From: Candidatus Sericytochromatia bacterium
Lineage (GTDB): Bacteria > Cyanobacteriota > Sericytochromatia > UBA7694 > JACMQJ01
Length of the DNA: 63,736 nucleotides
Direction: 5' to 3'
Assembly: GCA_026004035.1 (NCBI GenBank)
Contig: BPII01000013.1
Location: forward strand, 1-63,736
In this document: positions 48,740 to 59,881 of the stretch, one piece after another
Layout: each line of letters starts with the position of its first letter
Numbering within the stretch: position 1 is the stretch's first letter
Program-made: the position numbers and the translations under genes
The notes under the pieces: generated by a model
The model's database searches: none
The model's input: only the letters and a program-made list of their open reading frames with translations
What the model was told of the DNA's origin: nothing

Positions 48740-51175
48740 TTATGAAACATGAACTTTTTTTAGATTCCATATTTCTTTTACATATTCTTCTATTGTTCTA
48801 TCACTTGAAAACTTACCAATTTTAGCAACATTAATTACAGATTTTTTTGTCCATAATTCTTGGTCTAAATACTCTTTACTAACTTTTTGCTGACATTCTA
48901 TATAAGATTGAAAATCAGCTAAAACAAAAAATTTGTCTCCTTGATGTAATAAAGAATCTATTATTGGTTTAAATAAACTAGGTTCATGCCTTGAAAAATA
49001 TCCTTCTGCTATTAAATCAATTACTCTTTGAAGTTTTAAATTATTTTTATAGAAATCTTTAGGATTATATTTTCCTTTTAGTTCTTCTATCTCTTTATCT
49101 GTAAGTCCAAATATAAATATATTTTCTTCTCCAACTTCTTCTTTTATTTCTACATTTGCACCATCTAAGGTTCCTATTGTTAATGCACCATTTAAAGCAA
49201 ATTTCATATTTCCTGTTCCCGACGCTTCCATACCTGCTGTAGATATTTGTTCAGATAAATCAGCTGATGGTATAATAAGTTCAGCTAAAGAAACACTATA
49301 ATTTGGAATAAATATTAATTTAAGCTTATCATCGATAGATTTATCACTGTTAATAACATCAGCTACTGAATTAATTAATTTTATTATAAGTTTAGCCATA
49401 AAATATGAAGGAGCTGCTTTACCAGAAATAATAACTGTTCTTGGTATAAAATCTCTCTCAGGAAAATCCTTTATTTCAAGGTACATATGTATAACATGTA
49501 AAATATTCAATAATTGTCTTTTATACTCATGTATTCTTTTTATTTGACAATCAAACATTGTTTCAGTATCTATATTTATATTTAATTCTTTTCTTATATA
49601 ATTTGCTAATCTTTCCTTATTTTGCTTTTTAATATTTCTCCATCTTATTAAAAATTCTGTATTATCAATAAATTCAGTTAATTTTGTTAATTCATTTAAA
49701 TTAGTAATCCAAGAGTTTCCTATTTTTTCAGTTATTAATTCAGCTAGACAAGGATTAGCTTTTAAAAGCCATCTTCTTTGTGTTATACCATTAGTTTTAT
49801 TTTGAAATTTTTCTGGGAATATTTCATAAAAATCTTTAAATAAATGTTGTTTTATTATTTCTGTATGTAATTTAGCTACTCCATTTACAGTATGACTACC
49901 TATTATTGATAAATTAGCCATTCTAACAGTTTCATCTTTTATTATAGACATTCTATCTATTTTTGATTTATCATTAGGATAAATTTTTATTACATCTTCA
50001 GAAAATCTTCTATCTATTTCATATATTATTTGTAAATGTCTAGGTAACAAAGATTGAAGCAAATCAACAGACCATTTTTCAAGCGCTTCAGGCATAACTG
50101 TATGATTAGTATATCCAAAAGATTTTGTTGTTATATTCCAAGCTTTTTCCCAACTAATACCTTCTACATCAACTAATAATCTCATCAATTCAACAATTGC
50201 TATAGCTGGGTGTGTATCATTTAATTGTATTGCATTATATTCAGCAAAACTTTCAAAGTTATCAGAAAATTTTTGTTTGTATCTTCTTATAATGTCTTGT
50301 AATGTAGCTGAAGAAAAAAAGTATTCTTGTTTTAATCTTAATTCTTTTCCTTTTGCAAACATATCATTAGGATATAAAACTTTCGATATATTTTCAGTTT
50401 CAGCTTTATGTTCTATTGCACCTATGTAATCACCCTTTATTAAAATCGTCAAAATCAAATTCTCTTGTAGATTTTGCCACCCCATAATCTTAATATATTT
50501 ATATTATTATTATTATATCCTGGTATTAGATAATCATAAGCCATAGCCATTACAGTTTGTGAAGCCTTCCATTGAAATCTGTATCTTCCTTCTTTATCCA
50601 TAAATACTTTTACTTCACCATAAAAAGGTATAAGATATATTCGTTCTGGTCGTGGTATTTCCCAAGGATTACCATATCTAAGCCAATTATCAGGAAATTC
50701 ATATTGAAAACCATCAATTATTTTTTGTTCAAAAATACCATATTCATATCTTATGCCATATCCAAAATGCTGGATATTCTAAGGTGGTAAGAGAATCTAA
50801 AAAACAAGCTGCTAATCTTCCTAATCCTCCATTACCTAATCCTGCGTCTTGTTCATTTTCTTCTATTTCTTTTAAATTTATTCCAAGCTCTTTTAAAGCT
50901 AAGCTTCCCTCATCATATAATCCTAAATTTATTAAAGCATTTACTAGTGCTCTTCCCATAAGAAATTCCATAGACAAGTAGCAAACACTTTTAGCTTTAG
51001 TTTTATTATATTCTTTTTTAGTTTTTATCCATTTTTCTATAAGAATATCTCTTATAGCATATACAAAACTTTGATATAAATCTAATTTAGTTGCATCACT
51101 TAATTCTTTTGCAAAATTTGATTGTAAATGTAAAAGTATTTTCTTTTTCAATTCTTCTACTAAATTTCTGTTCAT
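48740..51175 (-). CDS. glgP: Glycogen/alpha-glucan phosphorylase (frameshifted)
   Basis: Releases glucose-1-phosphate from alpha-1,4-glucans. About 812 residues after repair, normal for the family. N-terminus: [20 protein letters not shown] and [19 protein letters not shown]-terminal part: [16 protein letters not shown] region, [30 protein letters not shown] and the pyridoxal-phosphate lysine in [20 protein letters not shown]. Three single-base insertions break it: TTTT at about 50765 (restores [10 protein letters not shown]), AAAA at about 50473 and GGG at about 50434 (restore [15 protein letters not shown]). It indicates storage polysaccharide. No glgA/B/C nearby. Confidence 0.93.
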
Positions 51176-51540
51176 TATTTATATTCTATACATTAATACA
51201 AAGCTAAATTATAACTCATATTTTGTAAGTCAGTAATTTTATGAAATAAAAAATTATTATACTCAAACTTCCGAATTTTGCATTTTTTCAAAAACTGAAA
51301 TATTGAATAGTAGAGCTTGCACTTTTCTCTTTACATAATTCAAATAATATCTGAAAATATCTGGTACTAAAGAAAATGCTTACTATTAAAGGATTTTAAA
51401 CTTATCAAAAAAATAACATTACCCTGGTACCAGAAATTGATTTTAATCAACTTAAATTTGATAAATAAAAATTTGTAATCTTTAAGCTAACTCTTAAACT
51501 AGTTAAAAAAAAACAAAAAAAAATTATATTATTATATGCT
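51176..51540. other. Intergenic region glgP / icd with repeat R1
   Basis: No ORF. Apart from repeat R1 copy 2 it carries CTGGTAC twice in direct orientation (51361-51367 and 51424-51430) on both sides of the repeat; the second is part of the 10-bp palindrome CTGGTACCAG (51424-51433). G+C content is locally higher around 51310-51370. Confidence 0.55.
51382..51421 (+). repeat. Intergenic repeat R1, copy 2
   Basis: Second copy of the 39-bp unit at 6304-6342, identical except for seven instead of six A in the A-run. It is bracketed by the direct repeat CTGGTAC, which could be a target-site duplication from insertion of a roughly 56-bp piece; copy 1 does not show such brackets. Confidence 0.75.
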
Positions 51541-51569
51541 TTGATTAAAAAATATTGTAAAATTATAAC
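51541..51569 (+). promoter_or_regulatory. Candidate sigma-70 promoter of icd
   Basis: TTGATT at 51541-51546 and TATAAC at 51564-51569, separated by 17 bp, ending 32 bp before the icd ATG. A GAGGAG ribosome-binding site (about 51590-51595) follows. Confidence 0.45.
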
Positions 51570-51601
51570 TTATCATTATTTAGTTCAATGAGGAGTAATA
51601 A

Positions 51602-52855
51602 ATGACAAATTATGAAAAACTAACACCACCCATAAAGGGAGAAAAAATCTCTATTGATAAAAATGAAGTTCCCATTGTTCCTGATAACCCAATAATACCC
51701 TTTATTGAAGGTGATGGTATAGGAGTAGATATTTGGAAAGCTTCTGTAAGAGTTTTTGATGCTGCTGTTGAAAAAGCTTATGGTGGTAAAAGGAAAATAG
51801 AATGGTTTGAAGTTTTTGCTGGTGAAAAAGCTAATGAGGTTTATGGACCTAATACTTGGTTACCTGATGATACATTAAAAGCAATAGAAGAATACAAAGT
51901 AGCAATAAAAGGACCACTAACAACTCCTGTTGGTGGTGGTATAAGATCAATAAATGTAGCACTAAGACAAAAACTTGACTTATACGCTTGTGTAAGACCT
52001 GTTAGATATTTTAATGGTGTTCCTTCACCTGTAAAAGAACCTCATAAACTAAATGTTGTAATCTTTAGAGAAAATACTGAAGATGTTTATTCAGGTGTAG
52101 AATTCAAACAAGGAACAGAAGAAGCACAAAAATTAATTAATTTTTTAAATAATGAAATGGGTAAATCCATAAGATTAGATTCTGGAATTGGAATAAAACC
52201 TATAAGTATTTTTGGTACTCAAAGATTAGTAAGAGCAGCAATAAAATATGCTTTAGAAAATAATAGAAAATCAGTAACACTAGTTCATAAAGGTAATATA
52301 ATGAAATTTACAGAAGGCGCTTTTAAGGATTGGGGATATGAAGTAGCTTTAAAAGAATTTAGAGATTTTGTAGTTACCGAAGATGAATTGTGGAATGAAT
52401 ATAATGGAAAGCTTCCTGAAGGTAAAATAGTTATAAAAGATAGAATAGCTGATTCTATGTTTCAACAAGTATTATTAAGACCAGATGAATATGATGTAAT
52501 AGCAACACCAAATTTAAATGGTGATTATTTGTCTGATGCTTGTGCTGCTCAAGTTGGTGGATTAGGACTTGCGCCAGGTGCAAATATTGGTTCAAAAGCA
52601 GCATTATTTGAAGCTACACATGGAACAGCTCCTAAATATGCTGGTTTAGATAAAGTAAATCCAAGTTCTGTAATATTATCTGGTGTTATGATGTTGCAAT
52701 ATATGAAATGGAATGAAGCAGCTGACCTTATAATAAAAGGTATTGAAGGAGCAATAAATAATAAAACTGTTACATATGATTTAGAAAGACAAATGGAAGG
52801 TGCAAAACTTTTAAAATGTTCTGAATTTGGAACAGCTATTATAGAAAATATGTAA
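51602..52855 (+). CDS. icd: Isocitrate dehydrogenase (NADP-type)
   Basis: Oxidative decarboxylation of isocitrate to 2-oxoglutarate in the TCA cycle. 417 residues, aligned by eye to Escherichia coli Icd over its length: [61 protein letters not shown] (phosphorylatable-Ser region is present upstream as SINV), [60 protein letters not shown]. Prokaryotic NADP-type lineage. Intact although the next gene is heavily frameshifted. Confidence 0.96.
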   Translation: MTNYEKLTPPIKGEKISIDKNEVPIVPDNPIIPFIEGDGIGVDIWKASVRVFDAAVEKAYGGKRKIEWFEVFAGEKANEVYGPNTWLPDDTLKAIEEYKVAIKGPLTTPVGGGIRSINVALRQKLDLYACVRPVRYFNGVPSPVKEPHKLNVVIFRENTEDVYSGVEFKQGTEEAQKLINFLNNEMGKSIRLDSGIGIKPISIFGTQRLVRAAIKYALENNRKSVTLVHKGNIMKFTEGAFKDWGYEVALKEFRDFVVTEDELWNEYNGKLPEGKIVIKDRIADSMFQQVLLRPDEYDVIATPNLNGDYLSDACAAQVGGLGLAPGANIGSKAALFEATHGTAPKYAGLDKVNPSSVILSGVMMLQYMKWNEAADLIIKGIEGAINNKTVTYDLERQMEGAKLLKCSEFGTAIIENM

Positions 52856-52862
52856 AAATGAG

Positions 52863-54005
52863 ATGATTTCAAAAAATGAAGAAATCTCTCAAATATTAAA
52901 TAAATATAAGTTTAATTGGGATTTAATAGATGTAACTATAGGTGGTAAATCACCTATAGATTTACAATCATTATCTATAAACAATTTAGATGATGCTACA
53001 AAATTTTTAGATTTATATGGATACAATATTTTTGACGAAAACATAAATATAGAACTAAAAAAACATATTTAATGAATCTATAAATTTTATAGAAATATAT
53101 ATTAATACCTGATCCATTTACAAAAAAATCTTACCTGAAAATACCTGATGAAATAAAGAACGAAAAAGATATAAGAAATTTGCTTTTAATTGCTTCTAAT
53201 AAAGAAAATAATAATCAAATGTGGGCATGTGCAATATTAAGAGTAATGCATACAATAGCACATATTAATAATGATATATCTATAAAATTTTTTCCTGAAA
53301 TACAAAACCAAATATTAAATAGAATATGGGAATCTATTTATGTAAATTCTGAAGGTGAAAAATTTTTTTGGTAAAGGTGATAATTCCTATAAAAATTTAT
53401 GATATAGAAATTAAAGCTAAAAAAGAAAGAAATTCTATCATATTAAAACTTTTACTTAAAATAGAAAATGTAGCAGCTGATGTTTTCGATAATATAGGAG
53501 TTAGAATAATTACTTATGATAAACTAGATGCAATGCTTATTTTAAGATTTTTGAGAAAAACAGGTATTTTAAATTTTTGTAATATAAAACCTAGTCGTTT
53601 CAATAAATCATTTAATAGATATTGATAAATTTAAAGAATTAGTTAATTTTTACATTAAAAAATATCTTGATGGTGAAATAAGCAAACAAGAATTTGAAAT
53701 GTTTTTAAAAGAAGAAAACAGAATTAAAAGCTTCAATTAAAGAAGATTATAAAAATGAACTGAATAAATATTCTAGTAAAGATTATAAAACAATTCAATT
53801 TACTATAAGACAAATGATTAGAATGAAATATCCCAAAAACTCTGAACATTCTGAAACTTACTCTTTTTTCTTTCCTTATGAAATGCAAATTGTTGATTTA
53901 AAAACTCATTTAGAAAATATGTTTGGTAAAGCAAGTCATGAAAAATATAAAGAAAAACAACTAATAACTGCAAGAAAAAGAGTTTTAGGAAGGTTATTAA
54001 AGTGA
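52863..54005 (+). CDS. TIGR04552-family-like protein of unknown function (six frameshifts)
   Basis: About 380 residues after repair. The pieces fit the TIGR04552/TIGR04562 family of unknown proteins known to me mainly from deltaproteobacteria: LIDVTIGGKSPIDLQSL at the start, NNQMWACAILRVMHTIAHIN in the middle, then YDIEIKAKKERNSIILKLLL and DNIGVRIITYDKLDAMLILR, a region reminiscent of RelA/SpoT-like nucleotidyltransferases. Extra bases lie near 53060, 53107, 53366, 53393, 53599 and 53716; each is repaired by deleting one base and no in-frame stop then remains. Its TGA overlaps the proposed fabZ GTG. Confidence 0.65.
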
Positions 54006-54435
54006 TTTTTAAATATTGATGATATACAAAAAATATTACCCACACAGATACCCTTTTTTATTTATTGATAGAGTTATTGATTTTATACCTGAAAAAAAAG
54101 CTATAGCTGAAAAGTTTGTATCTGAAAATGAAAACTACTTTCAAGGACATTTTCCTAATAAACCTATAATGCCTGGTGTTTTAATAATAGAGGCTATGGC
54201 ACAAACAGGAGGAATAATAATTTTAAGTATGGAATTTTCAAAAAATAAGTTAGCTGTTCTAGCAGGATTAAATAATTTTAAATTTAGAAATATAGTATTA
54301 CCAAACCAAACTTTAAAAATGATTGCAGAAACACTATCTATAAGAAAGAATTTTGGAAAAATAAATACATGTGCTTATGTTGATAATAAACTTGTTTGTG
54401 AAGGAGAAATACTTTTTGCTTTAATTGATAAGTAA
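54002..54435 (+). CDS. fabZ: 3-hydroxyacyl-ACP dehydratase FabZ (N-terminus frameshifted)
   Basis: Dehydrates (3R)-hydroxyacyl-ACP in fatty acid elongation; competes with LpxA for the same acyl-ACP. Hot-dog domain motifs: PHRYPFLFIDRV with the catalytic His in NYFQGHFPNKPIMPGVLIIEAMAQTGG (H and E). The continuous frame would start at a poor TTG/ATG near 54016 with a non-family leader; removing one C from CCC at 54039-54041 and one base from the T-run at 54006-54010 gives the family start MILNIDDIQKILPHRYPF from a GTG at 54002. About 143 residues. Next to lpxA, as in many diderms. Confidence 0.9.
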
Positions 54436-54455
54436 AATTTAATAGATAAGTCAGA

Positions 54456-55280
54456 ATGCAGGATATTTATTATTTAAATTATAAAAAGATTAGTATAGGT
54501 CATAATTCTACAATAGACAAAACTTCAGTTATTGGAAATAATGTTATTATTGGAAATAATGTTGTAATTGGTAAAAATGTTATTATTGGTAATAATACCT
54601 CTATAATGCATAATTGTATCATAGAAGATGACACAATTATAGGTGATAATTGCCAAATTTATTATGGAGCAGTAATAGGTTCAACTCCACAAGATTTAAA
54701 ATATAAAAATCAAAAAACTAGAGTAATAATAGGTAATAATAATATTATAAGAGAATATGTAACAATAAATAGAGCTTGTAGTGAAAATAATGAAACAAAA
54801 ATAGGAAATAATAATTTGTTAATGGCTTATACACATATAGCACATGATTGTGTAATAGGTAATAATAATATATTTGCTAATTCAGTAAATTTTGGTGGTC
54901 ATTGTATAGTTCATGATAATTGTGTTATAGGAGGAATAACTGGAATACATCAATTTGTTAAAATAGGCTCTTATTCTATGATTGGTGGAATGAGTAGAGT
55001 TACTCAAGATGTCCCACCATTCGTAGTATTAATTAATAATTCTAATAATGTTGAAGGTTTGAATTTAGTTGGTTTAAAAAGAAATGGATTTTCTAAGGAA
55101 AAGATAAAATTTATTCAAGAAGCATATAATTTACTTTATAAATCTAATTTAAATTTTACAGAAAAATTAGAAAAAATAAAAAAACTAGCTTTAATAAGTA
55201 AAGATATAGAATACTTTTTTAATTTTATTTCTCAAGAAAGTAAAAGAGGTATATCAGGACTTTATAATAAAAGTTGTTAA
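54456..55280 (+). CDS. lpxA: UDP-N-acetylglucosamine O-acyltransferase LpxA
   Basis: First enzyme of lipid A synthesis. 274 residues, left-handed beta-helix with hexapeptide repeats through residue 190 (VIGNNVIIGNNVVIGKNVII and so on), catalytic His in AYTHIAHDCVIG, then NFGGHCIVHDNCVIGG and HQFVKIGSYSMIGGMSRVTQ, and the helical C-terminal domain with VGLKRNGFS. Intact, 20 nt after fabZ. Strong evidence for an outer membrane with lipid A. Confidence 0.96.
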   Translation: MQDIYYLNYKKISIGHNSTIDKTSVIGNNVIIGNNVVIGKNVIIGNNTSIMHNCIIEDDTIIGDNCQIYYGAVIGSTPQDLKYKNQKTRVIIGNNNIIREYVTINRACSENNETKIGNNNLLMAYTHIAHDCVIGNNNIFANSVNFGGHCIVHDNCVIGGITGIHQFVKIGSYSMIGGMSRVTQDVPPFVVLINNSNNVEGLNLVGLKRNGFSKEKIKFIQEAYNLLYKSNLNFTEKLEKIKKLALISKDIEYFFNFISQESKRGISGLYNKSC

Positions 55281-55371
55281 CTATATATAAATAAAATCAA
55301 GTTTTTTTAAAAAAATTAATATTCAATTAAAAGTAATATAAAATTTAATAAATTTTTATTTTTTGAGTGGT

Positions 55372-55406
55372 AAAAATCACATAAATTTTCTAATGGTGTG
55401 ATTTTT
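55372..55406. terminator. Hairpin terminator after lpxA
   Basis: AAAAATCACA at 55372-55381 pairs exactly with TGTGATTTTT at 55397-55406 around a 15-nt loop. The A-run and T-run on its two sides make it usable on either strand; here it would stop transcripts from lpxA before murC. It lies in the 283-bp spacer 55281-55563, which otherwise holds only the murC promoter region. Confidence 0.6.
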
Positions 55407-55563
55407 AATATAAAAAGATTTTAAGATCTGAGTTTAAGATATAATAATATTGGTATATAAATATTTTTTATGCCTAATTATAATTTTTTTTATTTAACAG
55501 TATCCTTAAACATAGGTATCAGATCTAAAGTAATAAATAATGCAATAGGAGAGCTAATTATAA

Positions 55564-56996
55564 ATGTTATTAACTATGAAAAGTAACGAAGTTATTAATT
55601 TAGATACTTTAAATAAAGTTCATTTTATAGGAATTGGTGGTATTGGAATGAGTGCTTTAGCATTCAACTTAATATCACAAGGTAAAAAAGTTTCAGGTTC
55701 AGATAAAAATAATTCTAAAATAATTGAACAATTAATTAACTTAGGTGCAAAAATAAATTTGTTTCATGATGAAAATAATATAAGTGATGATACTGATTTA
55801 GTAGTTGTTATCAACAGCTATAAATAGGAATAACCCAGAATTAAAAAGAGCTATTGATTTAGGAATAAAAATTTGTCATAGAGCTGATTTATTAAATATT
55901 CTCTTAAGAAATCACAAAAGTATTGCTGTAACAGGAACTCATGGTAAAACATCAACTTCAGCAATGATATCACAAATACTTTTTGAAGCAGGTTTAAATC
56001 CAAGTGCTTTGATAGGTGGTGAATCACATTTTTTTAATACAAACTCAATATCAGGTACTAGTAACTATTTAGTGGCAGAAGTTGATGAAAGTGATCAATC
56101 TATAAAAAATTTATCAGCTGATTATGCAGTTATAACGAACTTAGAAGCTGATCATCTTGATCACTATAAGGACTTAAACGAAATTATAAACACAATGAAT
56201 AAATTTTTATCTAATTTACCTGAAAATTCTAAGCTGATTATATGTAAAGATTCGTATGGTAATAATAGATTACTGGAAAACTATAATAAAGACTATATTA
56301 CATATAGCTTAATAGATGATAGTGCAGACTATAAAGCTATTGATATACTTCTATCAAAAAATTATTCCAAATTTAAAGTAAAGAGTAATAACTCAATAAG
56401 TGATGAGTTTTATTATACCTATTCCAGGCTTACATTATGTTTCAAATTCATTAGCAGCAATAATACTTTCTCTAGAATTAGGCATAAGTATTAATGATAT
56501 AAAAAAGGCATTAGCAAACTATAAAGGAGTTAAAAGAAGATTTGAAATTATTAGAAAATTTTGAAGATATCATGATAGTAGATGATTACGCTCATCATCC
56601 TACAGAAATAAAAGCTACACTATCTTCAGCATCTTTATATCAAAGACATATAACTGTTATATTTTCAACCTCATAGATATAGTAGAACAAAAAGTCTTTT
56701 AAGTGATTTTTCTTGCTCTTTTGATTTAGCTGATAGAATAATAATAACAGATATTTATAGTGCTGGTGAATCTTATGAAGATTATAAAATTAGTTCTGAA
56801 GATTTGTATGATTTGATAAAGAAAAATTATCCTGAAAAAGAAGTTTATTATATTAAAAGTTTAGATGAAATAAAAGATTTTATTTTGAAAAAATATAAGA
56901 AAAGATGACTTAATTTTAACAATGGGAGCTGGAAACATAACTAATTTATCTAAATCTTTATCTAAAGAAATGAAACTTTTACAAAAAGTATTATAG
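55564..56996 (+). CDS. murC: UDP-N-acetylmuramate-L-alanine ligase MurC (five frameshifts)
   Basis: Adds L-alanine to UDP-MurNAc in the cytoplasm. Recognised pieces, in order: KVHFIGIGGIGMSALA (Rossmann entry), SGSDKNNS, VTGTHGKTSTSAMI (ATP P-loop), NYLVAEVDESDQS, NLEADHLDHY, GVKRRFE, VDDYAHHPTEIKATL, FQPHRYSRTKSL and LTMGAGNI at the end. Breaks near 55810, 56410, 56548, 56664 and 56902; each is cured by removing one base, mostly from a homopolymer. About 476 residues, the usual length. Start ATG 55564 has AGGAG 11 nt upstream. Essential in walled bacteria, so real loss is implausible. Confidence 0.93.
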
Positions 56997-57002
56997 TTTT
57001 TG

Positions 57003-58027
57003 ATGTTATTTGTAAAAAAAAATTTTTTCTCTTAAAAATTTTAATACTTTTAATATAAATGTTAATTCTTCTTTATTTGTAGAAATAAATTCATATCAAG
57101 ACTTTAATGAATTACTGAATGAAAATTATTTAAAATACAATAATTACTTGATTATAGGTTCAGGAAGTAATATTTTATTTACAAAAGATTTTGAAGGTAT
57201 TGTTGTAAAGAATAATATAAAAGGTTTTAGAATAGATGATTATAATGATGAATATTCTTTAGTAACTGGAAGTTCAGGTGAAGTTTGGCATGATTTTGTT
57301 ATAAAAACATTAGATAATAATTTATATGGATTAGAAAATTTATCATATATACCTGGAACTGTAGGAGCTTCAGCTATTCAAAATATAGGTGCCTATGGTG
57401 TAGAAATGAAAGATTATTTTTATAGTCTTTAAAGCAATAAATATTGAAAGCAAAGAAGAAAAATTATATTTTTTTGACGATTGTAAATTTGGATATAGAA
57501 ATAGTATATTTAAAAATGAGTTAAAAAAACAAAGTTTTCATAAAAGAAATAACCTTTAAATTAAGTAAAGTGGAAAATGTTAATGTATCTTATAAAGATA
57601 TACAAGATAAATTGAATAAATATAATATTAAAAAGCCTACCCCAAAAGATATATCAAATTTAGTTATTGAAATAAGAAAAGAACAATTGCTCTGATCCTA
57701 ATTTTATAGGAAATGCTGGAAGTTTTTTTAAAAATCCTGAAATAAATTTTGATAAATTTACAGAATTAAAGAGTAAATATTTTGATATGCCTTATTATAT
57801 AGTAAATGAGAATACTGTTTAAAATTCCAGCTGCTTGGTTAATAGAAAAATTAGGATGGAAAGGAAAAAGAATTAGAAATTATGGAGTTCATAAAAATCA
57901 AGCTCTAGTTCTAGTAAATTATGGTAATTCTAAAGGTTCTGATATAAAAAAATTAGCTGATGAAATAAAATTATCTGTACTAAATACATTTGGAATTGAG
58001 CTTGAAAATGAAGTAAATATTATATAA
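57003..58027 (+). CDS. murB: UDP-N-acetylenolpyruvoylglucosamine reductase MurB (five frameshifts)
   Basis: NADPH- and FAD-dependent reductase making UDP-MurNAc. Pieces: NFNTFNINVNS near the start, LIIGSGSNILFTKDFEGIVV (FAD site), GLENLSYIPGTVGASAIQNIGAYGVEM, CKFGYRNSIFK (catalytic Tyr/Ser region), PNFIGNAGSFFKNP, and IPAAWLIEKLGWKG. Short type of about 340 residues. Breaks near 57025, 57423, 57533, 57692 and 57821, again all single added bases. Follows murC by 6 nt, an order seen in Cyanobacteria and several other phyla. Confidence 0.92.
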
Positions 58028-58060
58028 TATTTATAACATAATTTAAATTTATTTATAAGT

Positions 58061-59747
58061 ATGTACTCTTGTTTAAAATCTAATATTGAAATCACAGGTA
58101 TTGAAAAGAATATTGGTGAAATGATTATTAATCGTTCCCAAAAATTTTATAACAATACAGCAATACAAGAAAAAAAAAAATAATAAATATCAAAAATTTA
58201 CTTGGGGAGAAATTTTTGAAAATATAATAAAAATATCAAATTCATTAATAGACATAGATTTCAAAAAAGGTGATAGAATTAGCAGTTATAGCTAGAGATT
58301 CATCAGAAATTTTATCCTTAGAATTAGCTTGTATTAGTATAGGTGGAATATATATTCCAATATTTAAAGATTACTACCCCTAAACAAATAGAATACATAA
58401 TTGGTCATTGTGACCCAAAATTTCTTATAGTTGGTGATACATTTTTATTAGAAAAGGTTCTCTCTACAACAACTATTGGTAGAATAGAAAAAATATTTTT
58501 TAATAGAATATGATAAAAAGTTTGATTCATCTATATTCGTGTATAACTTTTCAGAACTTCTTAATAATAAAAATAAAAAAGATCTTTTTTATAAAAGTGT
58601 TTCGAACGTGAATACTGATGACCCTTGCTTAATAATATATACTTCTGGTGGTAGTACAGGAATATCTAAAGGCGCATTATTTACACATAGAAATTTATTA
58701 TTTTATCAAAAATCATTAAATTATCTTTTAAATATAACTGAAAATGACAATATCTTATCATATTTTAATTGGTATCAAAGCTTTGGTATTGCTGAAAAGT
58801 TTCTTTCATTATATTCTGGAGCTTGTTTGATAATTGATAGAACACCCGGGATACATTTAGAAACCTTATGTAATGACATAAAGCAGTGCAAACCTACAAT
58901 ATATTTTGGTAGTTCAAAAGTTTTTAATCAACTTGTAATTGAAATGGAAAATAATATTGAATTAAAAACAACAATATTACATAAAGATTTAAATTTTTGT
59001 TTTTCATCTTCATATCTACCTAAAAAAAGTTATTAATTTTGCTATTAAAAATAATGTGAATATAGTACATGGTTGGGGAATAACGGAAACTTTACAATAT
59101 ATTACATTAAATGATTTCAATTCTTGGAAACAAAACTATTCTGGATATCCATTACCAAATAGTGAAATTTTAATAAACAAAGATAATAACGAAATATTAG
59201 TTAAGGGTCCAAGCGTTATAAATTCATATTATAAAGACGAAGAAAAAAAATCAAATCTATTTTACCAAATATAACTACTTAAAAACAGGAGAATGTGGAG
59301 AGATAATAAATAATCAATTAAAAATATTAGGTAAATTAGATAGTAAGGTAATTATTAACAATGAATGCATATTTTTATCTAATTTAGAAAAAATAATAGA
59401 AGATTCATCTATTTATATTCATCATTGTTTTTTATTTACAGATACAAAAAATATATATTCTATAATTTTTCCTGATAAAAGAAAATTTAGAAAATTGGTA
59501 CAAAAAAAAGTTTTCTTATAGCATTCCTTTAATAGATATGATAGATGAAGAAGATGTTATAAATCTTTTTAAATCTGAATTATATTACATTAATGAAAAT
59601 GAGTTAATTAATAGTAAAGTCAAAGAATTTTATATATCAGAAAAAGAACTAACAATAAGAAATGGTGAGCTAACATCTTCTTTTACAATAGTTAGAAAAA
59701 AAGTTTATGAAAACTATATGAACATTTATAGAAAATTTTCTAAATAA
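58061..59747 (+). CDS. AMP-forming acyl-CoA synthetase/ligase (many frameshifts)
   Basis: Member of the adenylate-forming superfamily, closest in pattern to long-chain fatty-acid-CoA ligases. Pieces in order: FTWGEIFENIIKISNSLIDI, GDRIAVIARDSSE, LELACISIGGIYIPIF, TPKQIEYIIGHCDPKFLIVG, the phosphate loop IIYTSGGSTGISKGALFTHR, VHGWGITETLQ, and the later NEILVKGPSVINSYYKDEE. At least five breaks (poly-A near 58175, then about 58284, 58370, 59030, 59268); those I resolved are one-base additions. About 560 residues; the C-terminal subdomain lacks an obvious conserved Lys-containing motif, perhaps masked by errors. Confidence 0.8.
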
Positions 59748-59784
59748 AACTAATAATAACTTTAAATTTCATAAAGTATTTTAA

Positions 59785-59802
59785 TTTTTTTTTTTTTTTT
59801 TT
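59785..59802. repeat. Poly-T tract (T18)
   Basis: Eighteen consecutive T, the longest homopolymer of the window. A weak ACTTTA...TAAAGT hairpin lies at about 59759-59777 just before it, so hairpin plus T-tract could terminate the ligase transcript on the plus strand. Length of such a run is unreliable in sequence data. Confidence 0.6.
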
Positions 59803-59881
59803 GATATATGTAATCATTCATGTAATATTTACAATTATAGAATTATAATTAACTTATTATTATTTTTTAAGGAGGTTTTTT

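Noticed and set aside
54016..54060. FabZ start at 54016 as printed by the open frame
   Set aside because: It yields a leader unlike the family; the consensus ILPHRYPF is restored by removing one C, with a GTG start at 54002.
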